Source: Hypomyces perniciosus (taxonomy: Eukaryota > Ascomycota > Sordariomycetes > Hypocreales > Hypocreaceae). Taken from it: a stretch of 64,000 nucleotides of DNA. Position 1 is the stretch's first letter. Every line of letters starts with the position of its first letter. Where the stretch lies: NCBI GenBank assembly GCA_008477525.1, contig SPDT01000004.1, positions 4,526,001 to 4,590,000 on the forward strand, written 5' to 3'. Made by a program: the position numbers and the translations under genes. Of the stretch, positions 23,801 through 34,950 are shown piece by piece. The notes beneath the pieces are model-generated. The model made no database searches. It saw only the letters and a list, made by a program, of their open reading frames with translations, and was not told where the DNA came from.

Positions 23801-26800
23801 TAGGTTATAATCAATTATTTTAACTACTATTACTTTATAAATAAATAAAAGCTTTAAATAAACTAGCTTTATTTAATTGTTATATTAAATATAGGCTAAA
23901 GAAGTTTAACCTTATTAATACTTTATTTTAATAATTTAATCTTTATAATCCTATTAAAATTAAAGAATTATAGTAAAGCTATATATTAATAACTTTTATA
24001 GTATTTTTATAATATGAAAGCTAATAGCCTATATAAACTAAAAGGATTTACAGTAGTATATTATAATAACTAAGAATATATAAAGTTACCTGTAAATAAA
24101 AGTATTACTTTAGCGTTACTTTAAAGTAAAAGATAAACATTAAATACTATTTAGTAAATAGCTTATTTATAAAGTATAGTAGTTAAAGTTATAACTGCTA
24201 ATTTACAGGTTATATAGCAGACTACTGCAGGTTTACTGCTAGAACTATAAAAGTCTTTGCGCTTAATAATCCTATAAGTTTTAATAAAAAGATTACTTTA
24301 TTTAATAAAAGGTTTAAAGCTAAAAAGTAATTAATATATTTTATAGTAATAATTAAGTTATTAATAATAATTAATTAGTTTACTATTAAAGTAAAGTTTA
24401 TATACTAATGTCTTTATATTAAAATTTTAATATTACTTTATCATAATCTAACTGCTAAATATTAAAGAGTTAATTATACTTTAAAATATATTATATTAAC
24501 TTATTATTAATAAAATATAAAATAAAATATTAAGCGCTATATATTTATATATTATATTTGCTAGATAATAAAGGTAAAAACCTATTAACTTTATCGTAAA
24601 GTTACTTTACTCTTAATACTAAAAAGACTTTTTAAAGAAATTTCTATATATTTTATTATAAATTTACTAGAAATCTTAAATTATAAAGGTAAATAGCTAT
24701 ATAATATAATTTTTATTATTATTAATTAATATATAAAATATACTTTATATATACCTATAATAGTATATATTATAAATAGTAAAGTCGCTAACCTTTTTAT
24801 AAAATATATTTATTTAATTTTTAGAATATTATAAGGAATTATCTTTAATAGAGATTAATTATTTAAATCTAGATTTTAGCGACATTTCTATTATTTATTT
24901 ACTTATAAATAATAATTTAATATTACTTTTTACTTATAAACTAATAGTTAAATTAAATAGCAGAATTAAGCTTTAAAACATTATTTATATTCTTTTTATA
25001 GTAAATAATAGGATAATTAACTATAAAAATTATTTTTACTTAATTTATATATAATAATATTAAATATTCTATCATTAAATATTTATTAGCTTTTTTACTG
25101 CTTAGCTATAAGTTTAATACTTTAAGTTATAATAAATTAACCTATTATAAATATTATACTAATACTATTATAAAAGTCAAAAAGCTTTAAGCTACCTATA
25201 AAATAGCTAAATAAACTCTATAATAAAGCTAAAAAGAATATAAAAAAGAATATAATATTTATTAATTTAAAAAAGAATTTAGTGTTAGTAATTAAGTATT
25301 ACTTTTTATAAAATACTTAAAACTCTAGCAATTTAGCAAAAAATGTATTAAACAGTATATTGATCTTTATTAAATTAAACATTAAATTAAAATAAATAGA
25401 CTAGTATATTAGCTTTATCTTTTATTTTTTATTAAAATTCATAATATCTTTAATAGTATAAATCTTAAGCTATATTATAGCTGTAAAGGAAAACCTTTTA
25501 AACTAATAGATTACCGTTTTAACGCTAAAAAGATATTTAAAGTCAAAAGAATTATTAATTATAAATATGAAAAAATATAATATTTATATTTAATTAAATA
25601 AACAGACTATTTAAAGACTAATAATATTTGATAAAAGAAAAGTAATTTTATTAATATTGAAGTAATTTAAAAGTATAAGTTATAATTTACTAATAAATAA
25701 CTAACTATTACTATTAAATATTATAAAGTTAAAAAAAGTAAAGTACGATATAACTTTAACTAGTTAATAAAAAACAGAAAATAAACTTATAATAGTATAT
25801 ATCTTATAGTAAATAAACAGCAATATTACGATTAAATAATAGCTAATTCTCTTTATCTTTAAATAGCACTTTATTATAATTTTTTATAATAATAGGATAT
25901 ATTTAAAGAAATATAGGAATTTTAATATATTAATATATTATATAATCATTAGCTAAGAATTATTTATTATAAATAAAAAATATATACTAGAATAAAAGTA
26001 TATATAATAGTAGTAATAGTAGCGAGAGAGTTTATTTAATTAAAAGTAACTTAAAGGTTTAAATGCTTTAAGTTTTTTACAGCAAGATTATTTATTTATT
26101 GCAGACTCTTTTTCTTTTTACTTTTTAACTAAACTTAACCTTTATTGCATTAATATAAAATTCTTTTTATATTAAACTTATAATCATATTATTATAGACT
26201 AAGTATTTATTAACTATTATTATATAGTAAAAAAGCAATACTAAAGCATTTACTTTATTAATAGGGGACTCTTAAGAATATTAAATTAATACTTTAACAG
26301 TATTAATAAATTAATAGGCAATTAAATTATATAATTTATGATTTAAAAAATAATAAAAATATTGCTTAAAAGTAATTAATATAATATAAATTAATATAAA
26401 AAGTTTTACTGTTTAATTATATAAAACTTATATTTTTTATTACAGTATTAAAGTAATTCTTTTTTTAACTTTATATTCTATTTAATTAAAAGGTTAAGAT
26501 AATAATAATATAAGGCAGGGTATTTATAGTAAATTAGTAATAGCTAATAGTTATATCTATACTAAAACATTTACTAAGTTAAAATATTAGCGGCTTTATA
26601 GTATTTTACTAGTAAAGGTATAGTAATCTTAAAGGGAAAGTATTTTAATAAAGATATAATTAAAATAGTATTAGCTATAAGCGAAAACAGGCTTACTATA
26701 TTAAGGTTTTTAAATGCTATAAAATTACTATTATTTTCTAAAACTGGGCTATAAGTGTATTAAATAGGAAATTATAATAAAGAATTAGCTATAAAAGACT

Positions 26801-27369
26801 TATAAAGCAGTAATATTTATTATAAAAGGAAAAAGAGAACTTATAGTAGTAGGCTAAACTAAAAGAAAAGAATTGCTATTATATAATAAGTTAACTGGTA
26901 ATAAAAAGTAAAAAAAAGGAATATTTATAGAGAAAACAGCTATATAGAGGAAGAGATAAAAAGGAAAAAAAAAGAAAAGAGAAAAGTAAATAGGAATTAA
27001 AGTTATAAGTAAAAAGAAAAGTAAGGCAAAAATGTATACGGTATATTTATATATAGTTGTAAATTAAAAAAAGAAAAATAAAGTAAATTACTTATATATT
27101 AACAGTAAAAGGTTAACTTATTATATAAGATTTCTCTGCTACCCTTTAAGTCTAATTGTATAAAAGTATACTTTTAAACAATAAAGTTAGAAACTTTTTA
27201 AGCTATTAAATATATATGAAAGTATTTAAATCTAGAGCTTAAAGAAGTGTCTATATAAAAAATAATTACTGTTTAATATAGTAATAGGGTATTAAAAGCT
27301 AAAAAAAAAGCTAGTTAAATATAGGGTCTTTGCTAGTATTAAGGTTAATACTATAAAAGGGGGGCAGCC

Positions 27370-27632
27370 TATTAAAAGACTAGAAGCTTTAGAGCTTTTA
27401 TAATATTATATAGGCCGGAATATATATATAAAAGTAACTATTGTCTTTAAAAATATAAAACTTTAAAGACTAGTAAACTACTGCTGCTATACTTAACTAT
27501 TAGTTTCTAGCTTATTACCTGCTTATTAGCACCTATTTCTCCTCTAAGTGATTACTCTTTAACCTCCTCTACTCTTCCCTCGGGTCGCAGCCCCTTTGCC
27601 CGATCCGTCTGCCCCAAAGAGGGTCTTTAACA
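27370..27632 (+). repeat. Gy3 3' LTR (263 bp)
   Basis: Starts TATTAAAAGACTAG and ends GTCTTTAACA. The last ~100 bp are GC-rich and nearly unmutated (for example GGGTCGCAGCCCC), while the first half is RIP-mutated, so the two LTR copies carry mutations in different parts. Confidence 0.9.
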
Positions 27633-28819
27633 CCCTAACTATAGCGAGACTTTAAGCCTAAAAGCCTATATCCCTGCAGTAAAGAATATACCTTAGCCTA
27701 GCTCTTTAACTTATACTTAATTCCTTAGCCTACATTTAATTTAAAAGTATTAAAGTAAAAATAAAGGGTATAGAAAAGGATTTTAATTAAAAAGCGAGAT
27801 TTATTAATTACTTCTATAACTGGCTTTAAATCTATACTATCTTAAAAGCTTATAATAATAATTATAACCTAACCCTATAGCTTTAAATACTAGAATTTAA
27901 GCAGTTTCTTAATATTATTGTTAACTATTTTTAGAATTAAAAGTATAGTTTTAATATAGCTTTAAAATAAAAAAAGTTTAAGAATACTGCTATTATTAAA
28001 AACTTAAAGCTCGCTTAATATAAAGTTGAAAGTTAAAGTAATATAATTAATAAACTTCTTAAAGCTAAAAGTAATAATATTTTAAAGCGCTAAATTAATA
28101 ACTTTAAAGATAAATTTAATATTGAAAATAAAAATATAAAAACCTATTAATAAAAGTATATAAATTAGTATTTTATTATACTATATAATATTATAATTAA
28201 TGCTAAATACTTTAAGACTTATTATAAATATATTTTTTATATTAATAGTTAATTAAATAGTAATATTTATAATGGAATATAAAAGGCATTTAATTATATT
28301 ATAATAAAAAGGGATAATTATATAATATAAGAATAGGAAAATAGTAAAACTTTTATAAAATTCCTAGACTTTTAATATAAAACCTTTAACTTTTTGCAAT
28401 CTACTGCCTAAAAGTTTAATACCTACTATATAGTAAATTAACTATTTTAAAACTTTATTATTAAGTTTTATAAACTAGCAGTTTAAGCTAGTAAAACTAA
28501 TATTTAAAAGCTTAATGCCTTTTTTTTTAAAGTATTTAAAGAAATAGCTGCTGCTTTTATTAATAAAAGTAATAAGCTTATAAGTAAAGATAATTAATTT
28601 GCTTAAAAAACTTTTAGTTAAAAAGTATATAATAAATTTAAAGACTAGGCCTATTAGACTAAACTGAAAGGCGACTGTAAGTTTAAAAAGCTAAATAGCA
28701 ATTATACTCTTTAATAAGCCCTGCCTTAAAATAAATTAAACCTTTTAAAGTAAAAGAATGCAGCTAATTTTATATAGCTAGATACTATATCCCTTGCTTT
28801 ATAATATAAAGAATACTAA
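27633..28819. other. Unassigned decayed transposon sequence
   Basis: About 1.2 kb of TpA-rich sequence continuing what Gy3 interrupted at 20554. No open frame survives. Lys-rich weak frames suggest an old gag-like region, but I cannot name the family. It ends where the CopD LTR begins at 28820. Confidence 0.45.
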
Positions 28820-29257
28820 TATTAAAAAGGAGGGCTAAAATATAAGGATTTTAGTGTATCTGGGTAACCTTCCTATTCTGGCTAGACCCGGAATTAGGCC
28901 CGACGCTAGGACCGAGGTCCCAGAGGAACTTTAGTGTAAGTTAGGAAATTTCTGTTATCTTTAACGATAATAATTGAGCTAGGACCAGCTACCCCTCCTA
29001 CCCTAGACTTAATATAATGGCCACAATGGCTATTGTGAAAAATCTGACCAAAATGGTTTCCTGTTTATATGGCTGTGAGTCGATTTGGCCGATTTCCTAT
29101 ATAAATAAATTTTGCCGAAAATAGGAATGCGGCTATGAACCCAATTCTGCCGCTATATACCTATTATTTAGTCGGAGGACTATTATAAAAGATAAAGCTA
29201 TTGTTTATACAATCACTTCTATACCAGCTATATATACACTAAATATTCTATAGCTTC
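28820..29257 (+). repeat. CopD LTR copy D1 (best preserved)
   Basis: Starts TATTAAAAAGGAGGGC and runs about 440 bp to a TATAGCTTCTAGCTAATA-like end. It matches 29555-29965, 35313-35757 and (inverted) 49840-50274. It has much higher GC than the other copies, so it is the best guide to the unmutated LTR. The exact 3' end is uncertain by about 10 bp. Confidence 0.75.
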
Positions 29258-29554
29258 TAGCTAATAAGAAAAATTTAGGTGTATTAGGTATATTGGTTAC
29301 CCCTGACAAACTAGTAAAATAGTTACTATTAAATTTATTAAGCCCCTTTTAAATTAAAAGCTAAACAATTTTATAAATCTTTTTAATTTTAACTTTTTAC
29401 TTAAGGTTTATATTTAAAGTTTTGTACTTTTTTTATAGCTATTAGCTATTTCTTTATATTTTGTTAACTATTTTCATTATTTTTATATTTTTTATATTTA
29501 GATTTTATATTTACTTTAAAGTTATATGAAATAGTCTTCATTTTTAAAAAAAAG
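29258..29554 (+). pseudogene. Ty1/copia polyprotein C-terminus (CopD remnant)
   Basis: The part around 29298-29410 reads KIVTIKFIKPLLN, then INLFNFNFLLKVY. This parallels the copia RNase H end, of the type ETSKMVTDGLTKPL...FISLLNF, seen more clearly at 34990-35110. It is followed by a 3' untranslated stretch leading into the LTR at 29555. Only this terminal piece of the polyprotein remains, between two LTR copies, so most of an element appears deleted. Confidence 0.6.
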
Positions 29555-29965
29555 TATTAAAAAGGAGGGCTAAAAAGTAAGGATTTTAATATAATTAAAC
29601 AACTTTCCTATTTTAGCTAAACTAAAAATAGGCTCAATATAAGGACTAAGTTTTAAAGAAATTTTAATATAAGTTAGGAATTCTCTTTTACTTTTAATAA
29701 TAATAATTAAATGAAAACTAGTTACCCTGTTTACTTTAAATTTAATATAATCCTTATACTAGGTATTATAAGAAATTTAATTAAAATAGTTTTCTGTTTA
29801 TATAGCTATAAGTTAATTTAAGTGATTTTATATATAAATACATGTTATCGAAAATAAAAATACAGCTGTAAACTTAATTCTATTACTATATACCTTTTAT
29901 TAAATAAAAAGATTATTATAATAAATAAAGTATTATTTTAATAAATACTTTAATAATATACAGGT
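29555..29965 (+). repeat. CopD LTR copy D2 (heavily RIP-mutated)
   Basis: Starts TATTAAAAAGGAGGGC. It parallels D1 for about 410 bp with many C-to-T and G-to-A differences, then similarity fades. Its position after a copia C-terminus marks it as a 3' LTR. Confidence 0.7.
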
Positions 29966-30480
29966 TTATAATATAAAGATATAAATTACTTTAAAGGCTA
30001 TAAATAATAAAAGCTTAAAGTTTTATACTTTATCCTTTATAAACTTTCAATACAAATATTAAAATATAAAGATTTCTAGGAATACTATAAATATTTTACA
30101 TATAACAAAAAGTTTATTTATAAATATAGTAAATTAAAAAAATAAAGGTATTTTATAGAGTATAAAATAATTAAGCTTTTCCTTTTATATATCCGTTTAA
30201 AAGAAACCCGCCACTTTTACTTATTTAAACCCATAAAAAAATAAAGTCTTTTAGAAATTAATAAAGGAAATAGACCTTTATAGCCCTCCTTTAATAGGAA
30301 TAAATTAACATTACTTAAATTAACCCTTTTTCTTTTATAAATTAAAACTTAGTGAATAATAGCATAAGCCGCTGGCTCTTAATATCCTATTGCCTATAAA
30401 GGATTTATATAACTAGTTTACTTAATAGACGTAAATAATAAAACAAACAAATAAACAAACACCTGTTATAAACTAACGCA
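29966..30480. other. AT-rich sequence grading into the central gene island
   Basis: No coding potential. From about 30350 the composition returns to normal. I see no identifiable element. Confidence 0.4.
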
Positions 30481-30503
30481 TGAGGATGAGGTATACTACA
30501 AAA

Positions 30504-30528
30504 CATTGGTCGGAACGATAGACCAATG
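30504..30528. repeat. Small inverted repeat
   Basis: Perfect 8-bp arms CATTGGTC and GACCAATG around a 9-base loop at the left edge of the island. It is an isolated hairpin of unknown role. Confidence 0.5.
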
Positions 30529-30679
30529 AGGATTGGATGACGATTGAGAAGGTAAGCCATGTAAGAGGTATTAACTAACTCAACCCTCCTACGCAGAGGC
30601 CGCAGGAGGGGTCAACGCGTAATTCAACACAAGACCAAACTTAACGCACTGGCAAGCAACACAAGCAAAGAAACTAACC

Positions 30680-31104
30680 TCAAGACAACCACAAACAGAA
30701 AGAAGAACCACATAAATGACAGAGTCTTCCTCCGGGTCCCCCCAGACCATGATTGGAGGAAGAACTCTGCCATCGGCGTGAAAAGCAACATCGTCGCAAT
30801 GTGCAAACTCACCCCTAATGATGTCAAAGTCGTCCAAGAGATCCGAACAGGTTTCGCGATCACAACTAACAATGAGATGAGCCGAGGCAGACTCCTAGGC
30901 TGCAAAGACGCCTTTGAGAGGTTAGGTATGAAACTCGATGAAGCCCAGGAATGGAAAACTGTTCTTGTCGTTCGTGTTCCCCTGTCCTATAGTGACACTA
31001 CCGGGACCCACTCCACAGATCAACTTGTGGCCGGCGAGGCTCAGGCCGGAACGCTAGTGCCACCTACATTACGGAGTATGTCGGCCGGAGATGACACCTT
31101 TAAA
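30680..31104 (+). pseudogene. Tad-like non-LTR retrotransposon ORF1 (gag-like) remnant
   Basis: The plus-strand frame reads RVFLRVPPDHDWRKNSAIGV, then VKVVQEIRTGFAITT, then STDQLVAGEAQAGTLVPPTL, to a stop at 31105-31107. This order (RVFxRLPxDHxWR, a VxxVxTGFAL block, then an S-x-D-QLVxEI block) is that of the gag-like ORF1 of fungal Tad/LINE-type elements. No CCHC knuckles, endonuclease or reverse transcriptase follow, so it is a fragment of about 140 codons. Unlike the LTR elements nearby it shows no RIP. Assignment is by motif recognition only. A chance open frame is less likely, because several blocks occur in the expected order. Confidence 0.6.
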
Positions 31105-31107
31105 TGA

Positions 31108-31566
31108 TTACGTTATTAGGGAAATATAAAGCAAAGACCATAAAATCACTTTAGCGAATTCTATTTCAGAATCTCATCTTCAAAATATAAATGCCGCCTC
31201 ATGCTCCTGAAAGCCCCAACTATGCATACAAGTATGCGATCTCTCTCTGTTGATGTCTCTATCCACCCAATCTTAATGTAGCTTCCGAGATTCTTCTAAT
31301 CAGCGTTGCAGTGGTATTGCCCATACGCAATAAGCGCTCAAGGCTTATCTGGAATCCGTTTACCTCCTTTCTATCCTATACTAAATACCATGATACAGCG
31401 TATCCTATGCGGGGGTCCAGGAAACACCCAGATCCCGGCATCCTACCGTATTAAGAGGCAGAAAGGTTACCGAGCAGGACTCGGAATCCTCCAGAAAACT
31501 TTTAGAATATTGGTAACCTAACCGTGTTAACCTAGTTCCCGCTTTATACAACAGATAAAAAAAAAC
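31108..31566. other. Intergenic, 3' flank of the GT8 gene
   Basis: Normal composition. The plus-strand open frame at 31306-31521 has no recognisable motif and is not called. This region should contain the 3' UTR of the minus-strand gene ending at 31567. Confidence 0.4.
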
Positions 31567-32552
31567 TTACGCTGGAATTTCACTGCCAGACCGCGAGTCC
31601 AGAGTATCCACCTGCCGGTAAACTTCCCACCATCGCTCCACCATCTCACAGTAGAACTGGAAGTATACAGGCATATCATCAGGACGCTCTACCTTGCCGT
31701 TAGGGAAATGCCATGGCTTGTCCTTTCCAATAAAATGAAGCACCTTATACTCTGGTCGGTATCTGAGAACCGCCGGGATATAGAGACGGTAGACCTTATG
31801 CATCTCCATATTATATGTAAAGCTAAGGCGGTGCCACATTCGAGTCGTATGCCCAGCATGTTTCTCCGTGGCGAGGAGCTGCCTCAGCGGATGGCCATAG
31901 GTTCCGTCACCGAAATAGACATTCAGCAAGCCCTGGTCTCCTCCATCGAATGATTCCATCTCCCTGGCGAGTTTGCTCAAGTCTGCAAAGGTGGCTACAT
32001 CCGGTTTCAGCAGCATTACACCGCTGTTAAAGCAATCGGGGAAGCCGAGCTCTGGCGACGCAGCGAGATCAATATGATTAGGCAGCGAGAAGAGGTGGTC
32101 GAGGTTAGATAGCACCAGCGTGTCAGCGTCCAGGTAGAGGACACGGTCATACTGGCTAAGGGACCAGAGGTTAAGCTTTGTAAGTGTCGTATGGAGATCT
32201 GGGCGACCGATGATTTGAAGATTTGCCGCTGATATGCCTAAGACGGCGGGCACCGCGATAACTTGGTCGTAGAGGTCTTCGAGCCTCTTCTTAGACTCCT
32301 CCGAAACAGCGGTAGGAATGATAAGGGCGCATAGAGTAATTGCAGTTCCCGAGTTCCTCAGCGACTGGGCGAGAACGAGCGCAGCTGCCCCCAGTGTTAG
32401 CACCATTACGATCTACCATCTGGGAGGGACCCATTTACCAATAAGATACGCATCGTTTGTCAGAAGCTGGATGGGATTATCAGCAGACTAGGCAGACCTC
32501 TTAGGTCTTTTTTACGCACAGTGCAATACGCCCAAGCCCCAGGCTTCGTCAT
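31567..32552 (-). CDS. Family GT8 glycosyltransferase (glycogenin-like), three exons
   Basis: This gene transfers a sugar from a nucleotide sugar such as UDP-glucose or UDP-galactose. I rebuilt it as exons 32520-32552, 32439-32466 and 31567-32384 (879 nt, 292 aa). Intron 1 (32467-32519, 53 nt) has donor GTGCGT, branch GCTGAT and acceptor CAG. Intron 2 (32385-32438, 54 nt) has donor GTAAAT, branch GCTAAC and acceptor CAG. Splicing yields the family start MTKPGAWAYCTLLTNDAYLI followed by AALVLAQSLRNSGT, matching the glycogenin-type AYxTLLTNDxYLxGALVLxxSL. Downstream are KLNLW (Lys91), the metal/UDP-binding YLDADT (Asp106, Asp108), FNSGVMLLKP (139-148), GDQGLLN (169-175) and HFIGKDKPWH (from His237). 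It lacks the long glycogen-synthase-binding tail of true glycogenin, so it is one of the short fungal GT8 enzymes. No stop or frameshift breaks it. The ATG at 32406 lies inside intron 2 and is not the start. Confidence 0.9.
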
Positions 32553-32560
32553 CGTGGCCG

Positions 32561-32758
32561 TCAAGCTCTCGACAGAGATATTTCAGATGGAGATGGCGGA
32601 GGGGGGGAATCGAGAGTCGTTAAGATGTGACACCGTGATGGATCGAAGTTTTTTCCTAACATGGAGACGCCTTCGACAGCATCCTCTCGCAAAGCTGAAT
32701 AACCGCCGTGTATCCGCAGGCGAAGAATACAATATATACTAATGATGACCAATCCCAA
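32561..32758 (-). other. Hydrophobic open frame directly upstream of the GT8 start
   Basis: A minus-strand frame starting at the ATG near 32758 reads MLGLVIISIYCILRLRIHGG, then about 45 more residues, and stops 9 bp before the GT8 ATG. The first part could be a signal anchor. It may be a chance frame in the 5' UTR, or an alternative first exon that gives the GT8 enzyme a type II membrane anchor. No convincing splice pair joins it in frame, so I do not include it in the CDS. Confidence 0.3.
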
Positions 32759-32799
32759 CATCAAAACCACCTAACCAGAAAGAGTTCAGCCTGCGCAAT

Positions 32800-33611
32800 T
32801 ACGTCTGATGTAATGAGGTCCAGCGGTTCTTGAGTGGGCAGAGACTAAGGATAGTCTCCTAAGGTACCAATGATGTGAGCTAGGGGCGCCCCATAATTAC
32901 GAGCTATCAGTTTTTTATAAAAGCCTTGCCCGGTGCTCGCAAGCGGAATTTCCTAGCCTCTGGACGGTTCTCCAAACACCTGTAGGATGGGCTTAATAAA
33001 TACGAGATTCAGGAGGGCATGAATCCTGTCAACCGAAGTCCCAAACCCCTGTCAGCAAAACTTCAGGTAGGGACTTCACAATACTCCGTACTAGCCGCAT
33101 GCAAAAGTTCCTGGCAGATTACGAGCTCAACTAGACACAAGCCGTCAGTTAGGAGTTACTCCATATTTAAGGCTACGGATTCCCCCTATATATCTCAATT
33201 CTGCCTAGCTACGTCATGGTTGCATTGAAGGTGCGACATCCTCTCCATCCGGTTATTTGGTTGGTCAGCGATGCTATAGGCACCACTAAAGCCAGCGTCT
33301 TTACTAATACACTAGACTCACTTAGCTCGCCCTCGGTCCACGTCATTCCTTGGGGCGGAGCATTACTCCTTTTGCAACACATGCTTTTTATAGCTCCGAC
33401 AATATACGAGTAGTGAATGCTCTCTAAATCCCGACTGGGCTGCCTTGTTCTGCTAAATATTTGCTCCGAAGGCAGATTCCAGATCGATAAAATTGGCTTC
33501 TGTCACACAACAGCGGCGCGCGGGGGTGGGGCATATGCCACCACTGCCTGTAAGCAGAAAGTTCTTTATTTATTTAAGTTAAGCTTTATTTTATTTAAAG
33601 TGTTTCCAACT
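32800..33611. other. GC-normal region without a recognised gene
   Basis: Two plus-strand open frames of 65-69 codons (33019-33228 and 33216-33413) show no motif and overlap each other. The sequence may include 5' flank of the GT8 gene and old LTR material, but I could not match it to another copy in the window. It ends sharply at AT-rich sequence from about 33565. Confidence 0.4.
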
Positions 33612-34950
33612 TTTAATTACTAATAATATATATTCCTTATATTAACTTTAATAAAGTTATTTTTTATTTTAATTACTATTAAAACTTATATAAAGCTAGC
33701 TATACTTTTTAAAAAATAATAGTTATAATAGTAATAAGATTTAAAAGTAATAGTTAACTCTTTTTAATTAATATTAAAGTTAGATTTTTTTAACTATAAA
33801 AGGCTAAAGATTATAGGTATATTATTAAAAATATTTATAATAAAAAAAGTAAAGTTTTTTATAAAAGTTAATTATAATTTATATAATAAAAAAGTTGAAA
33901 GTTTTATTAGCTATACTTGTATTAATAAATAAAAGGTTTTTAATAAATAATTATTATTAAATAGTAATATTAAATTATTTGATAAAAGTATAGCTAATAA
34001 AAGCTTAAAGTATATAGCTGCTATTTATTAAAGCTTTATATTAATACAGATATTATATATAAAGAATCGTATACTTTATATTAAAAGGGATTTATTCTCT
34101 ATTAATTTAAATTTAAATAGTTTTTAATTCACAAAATCACAGTAAATTTATTCTAGGATAATAGCTTTATTTATAGTTAACCTTTACTTATAACTTTTAT
34201 TAAAGGTTAATCTTTTTTTTAATTCGCGAGTTAGGTTTAAGTTTTCAATAGGTAAGGCTAGCTAAATTAAAGTAGACTAAAAAATTAATAAAGTAGCACT
34301 ATTATTATTATTTTTATTAATATTTAAAAAAGGTATATTATTTAAAGCTTAGATTTATAAATTAACTAGGCATTGTAAGTAATATTAGCGCGCTATTAAG
34401 GTCTAGTTATTGTATTTTATTAAGCTATTTTATTATTAACTTTGAAGTGCTGTTAGGTTAAAGTATAGTTAATATATAATACATATAAAAGCGTATCCTT
34501 CACTTTCCTTTCCTTTCCTTCCCCTTTTATCCATCTTTCTCTCCTTTAAGCCTATTGTATATCAATATAGCTAGATTTAGCGATTTTAATTCTATATTTA
34601 ATATAAATTTCCTTACTATATATTTAACTACTTTTTTTATTATATATATTAAAGCTATAACTTACTTTTTTATAATAAAAACAAAGCCCTTTAATAATAT
34701 ATTTTTATATAAGATTTAAAAGCAGGGTAATAAAGTATATATAGTATTTAGCTATATTAAGTCGCTAGCTAGTATTAAAGTAGTAGCTTAGTTGTTTTAC
34801 TAGCGTTAATAATACTATTATTAGTGCTAATACAGCTATTAATAGCTTTATTAATACTAGCCTATTTAAGCAGTATAAAAGGCATTATAGTAAACGCCCT
34901 TTTAAAGCCTATTATAAATAGTTTAATAGAGTTAGCACTATTTAATAAAC
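33612..34950 (-). mobile_element. Gy1 internal fragment (5' part, gag region)
   Basis: It parallels 11695-12960 of Gy1-a in the same orientation, for example around ATATATATTCC, AAGTAATAGTTAACTC and TAGCGCGCTATTAAGG, with additional transitions. Both ends are truncated: the left abuts the gene island and the right joins a copia C-terminus near 34950. It contains an 87-bp insertion at 34477-34563. Confidence 0.8.
34477..34563. mobile_element. 87-bp unmutated insertion in the Gy1 fragment
   Basis: Absent from the matching position of Gy1-a (about 12555-12565). It is flanked by AATATA on both sides (34471-34476 and 34564-34569). It contains TATAAAAG, then a pyrimidine-rich TTCC/CTTT tract, and shows normal GC in an otherwise RIP-mutated host. 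It could be a tiny solo LTR or filler DNA; I cannot place it in a family. Confidence 0.55.

Larger units (their letters stand above)
20555..27632 (+). mobile_element. Complete Ty3/gypsy retrotransposon Gy3 (RIP-inactivated)
   Basis: The element is 7,078 bp, with 263-bp LTRs (20555-20817 and 27370-27632) and the exact 5-bp duplication CCCTA at 20550-20554 and 27633-27637. A purine tract (AAAAGGGGGGCAG, about 27356-27366) precedes the 3' LTR, so it is on the plus strand. The reverse transcriptase relic at about 22830-23180 reads in order KLQIYLNFYTLNKITYKN, RAFLPLIFKIFNRLLYIK, TFTKLNLKDIYYQIFI and IYFNNILIYN, the classic gypsy blocks. Internal sequence is extremely AT-rich with stops everywhere. 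The 3' LTR kept more GC than the 5' LTR. Confidence 0.92.

Noticed and set aside
30589..30905. Minus-strand frames of 82-93 codons
   Set aside because: They overlap the plus-strand ORF1-like blocks, have no homologous motif and read like shadows.
31567..32406. GT8 gene as a single 279-codon frame
   Set aside because: Its start lies within an intron; the three-exon model restores the conserved N-terminus and uses consensus splice sites.
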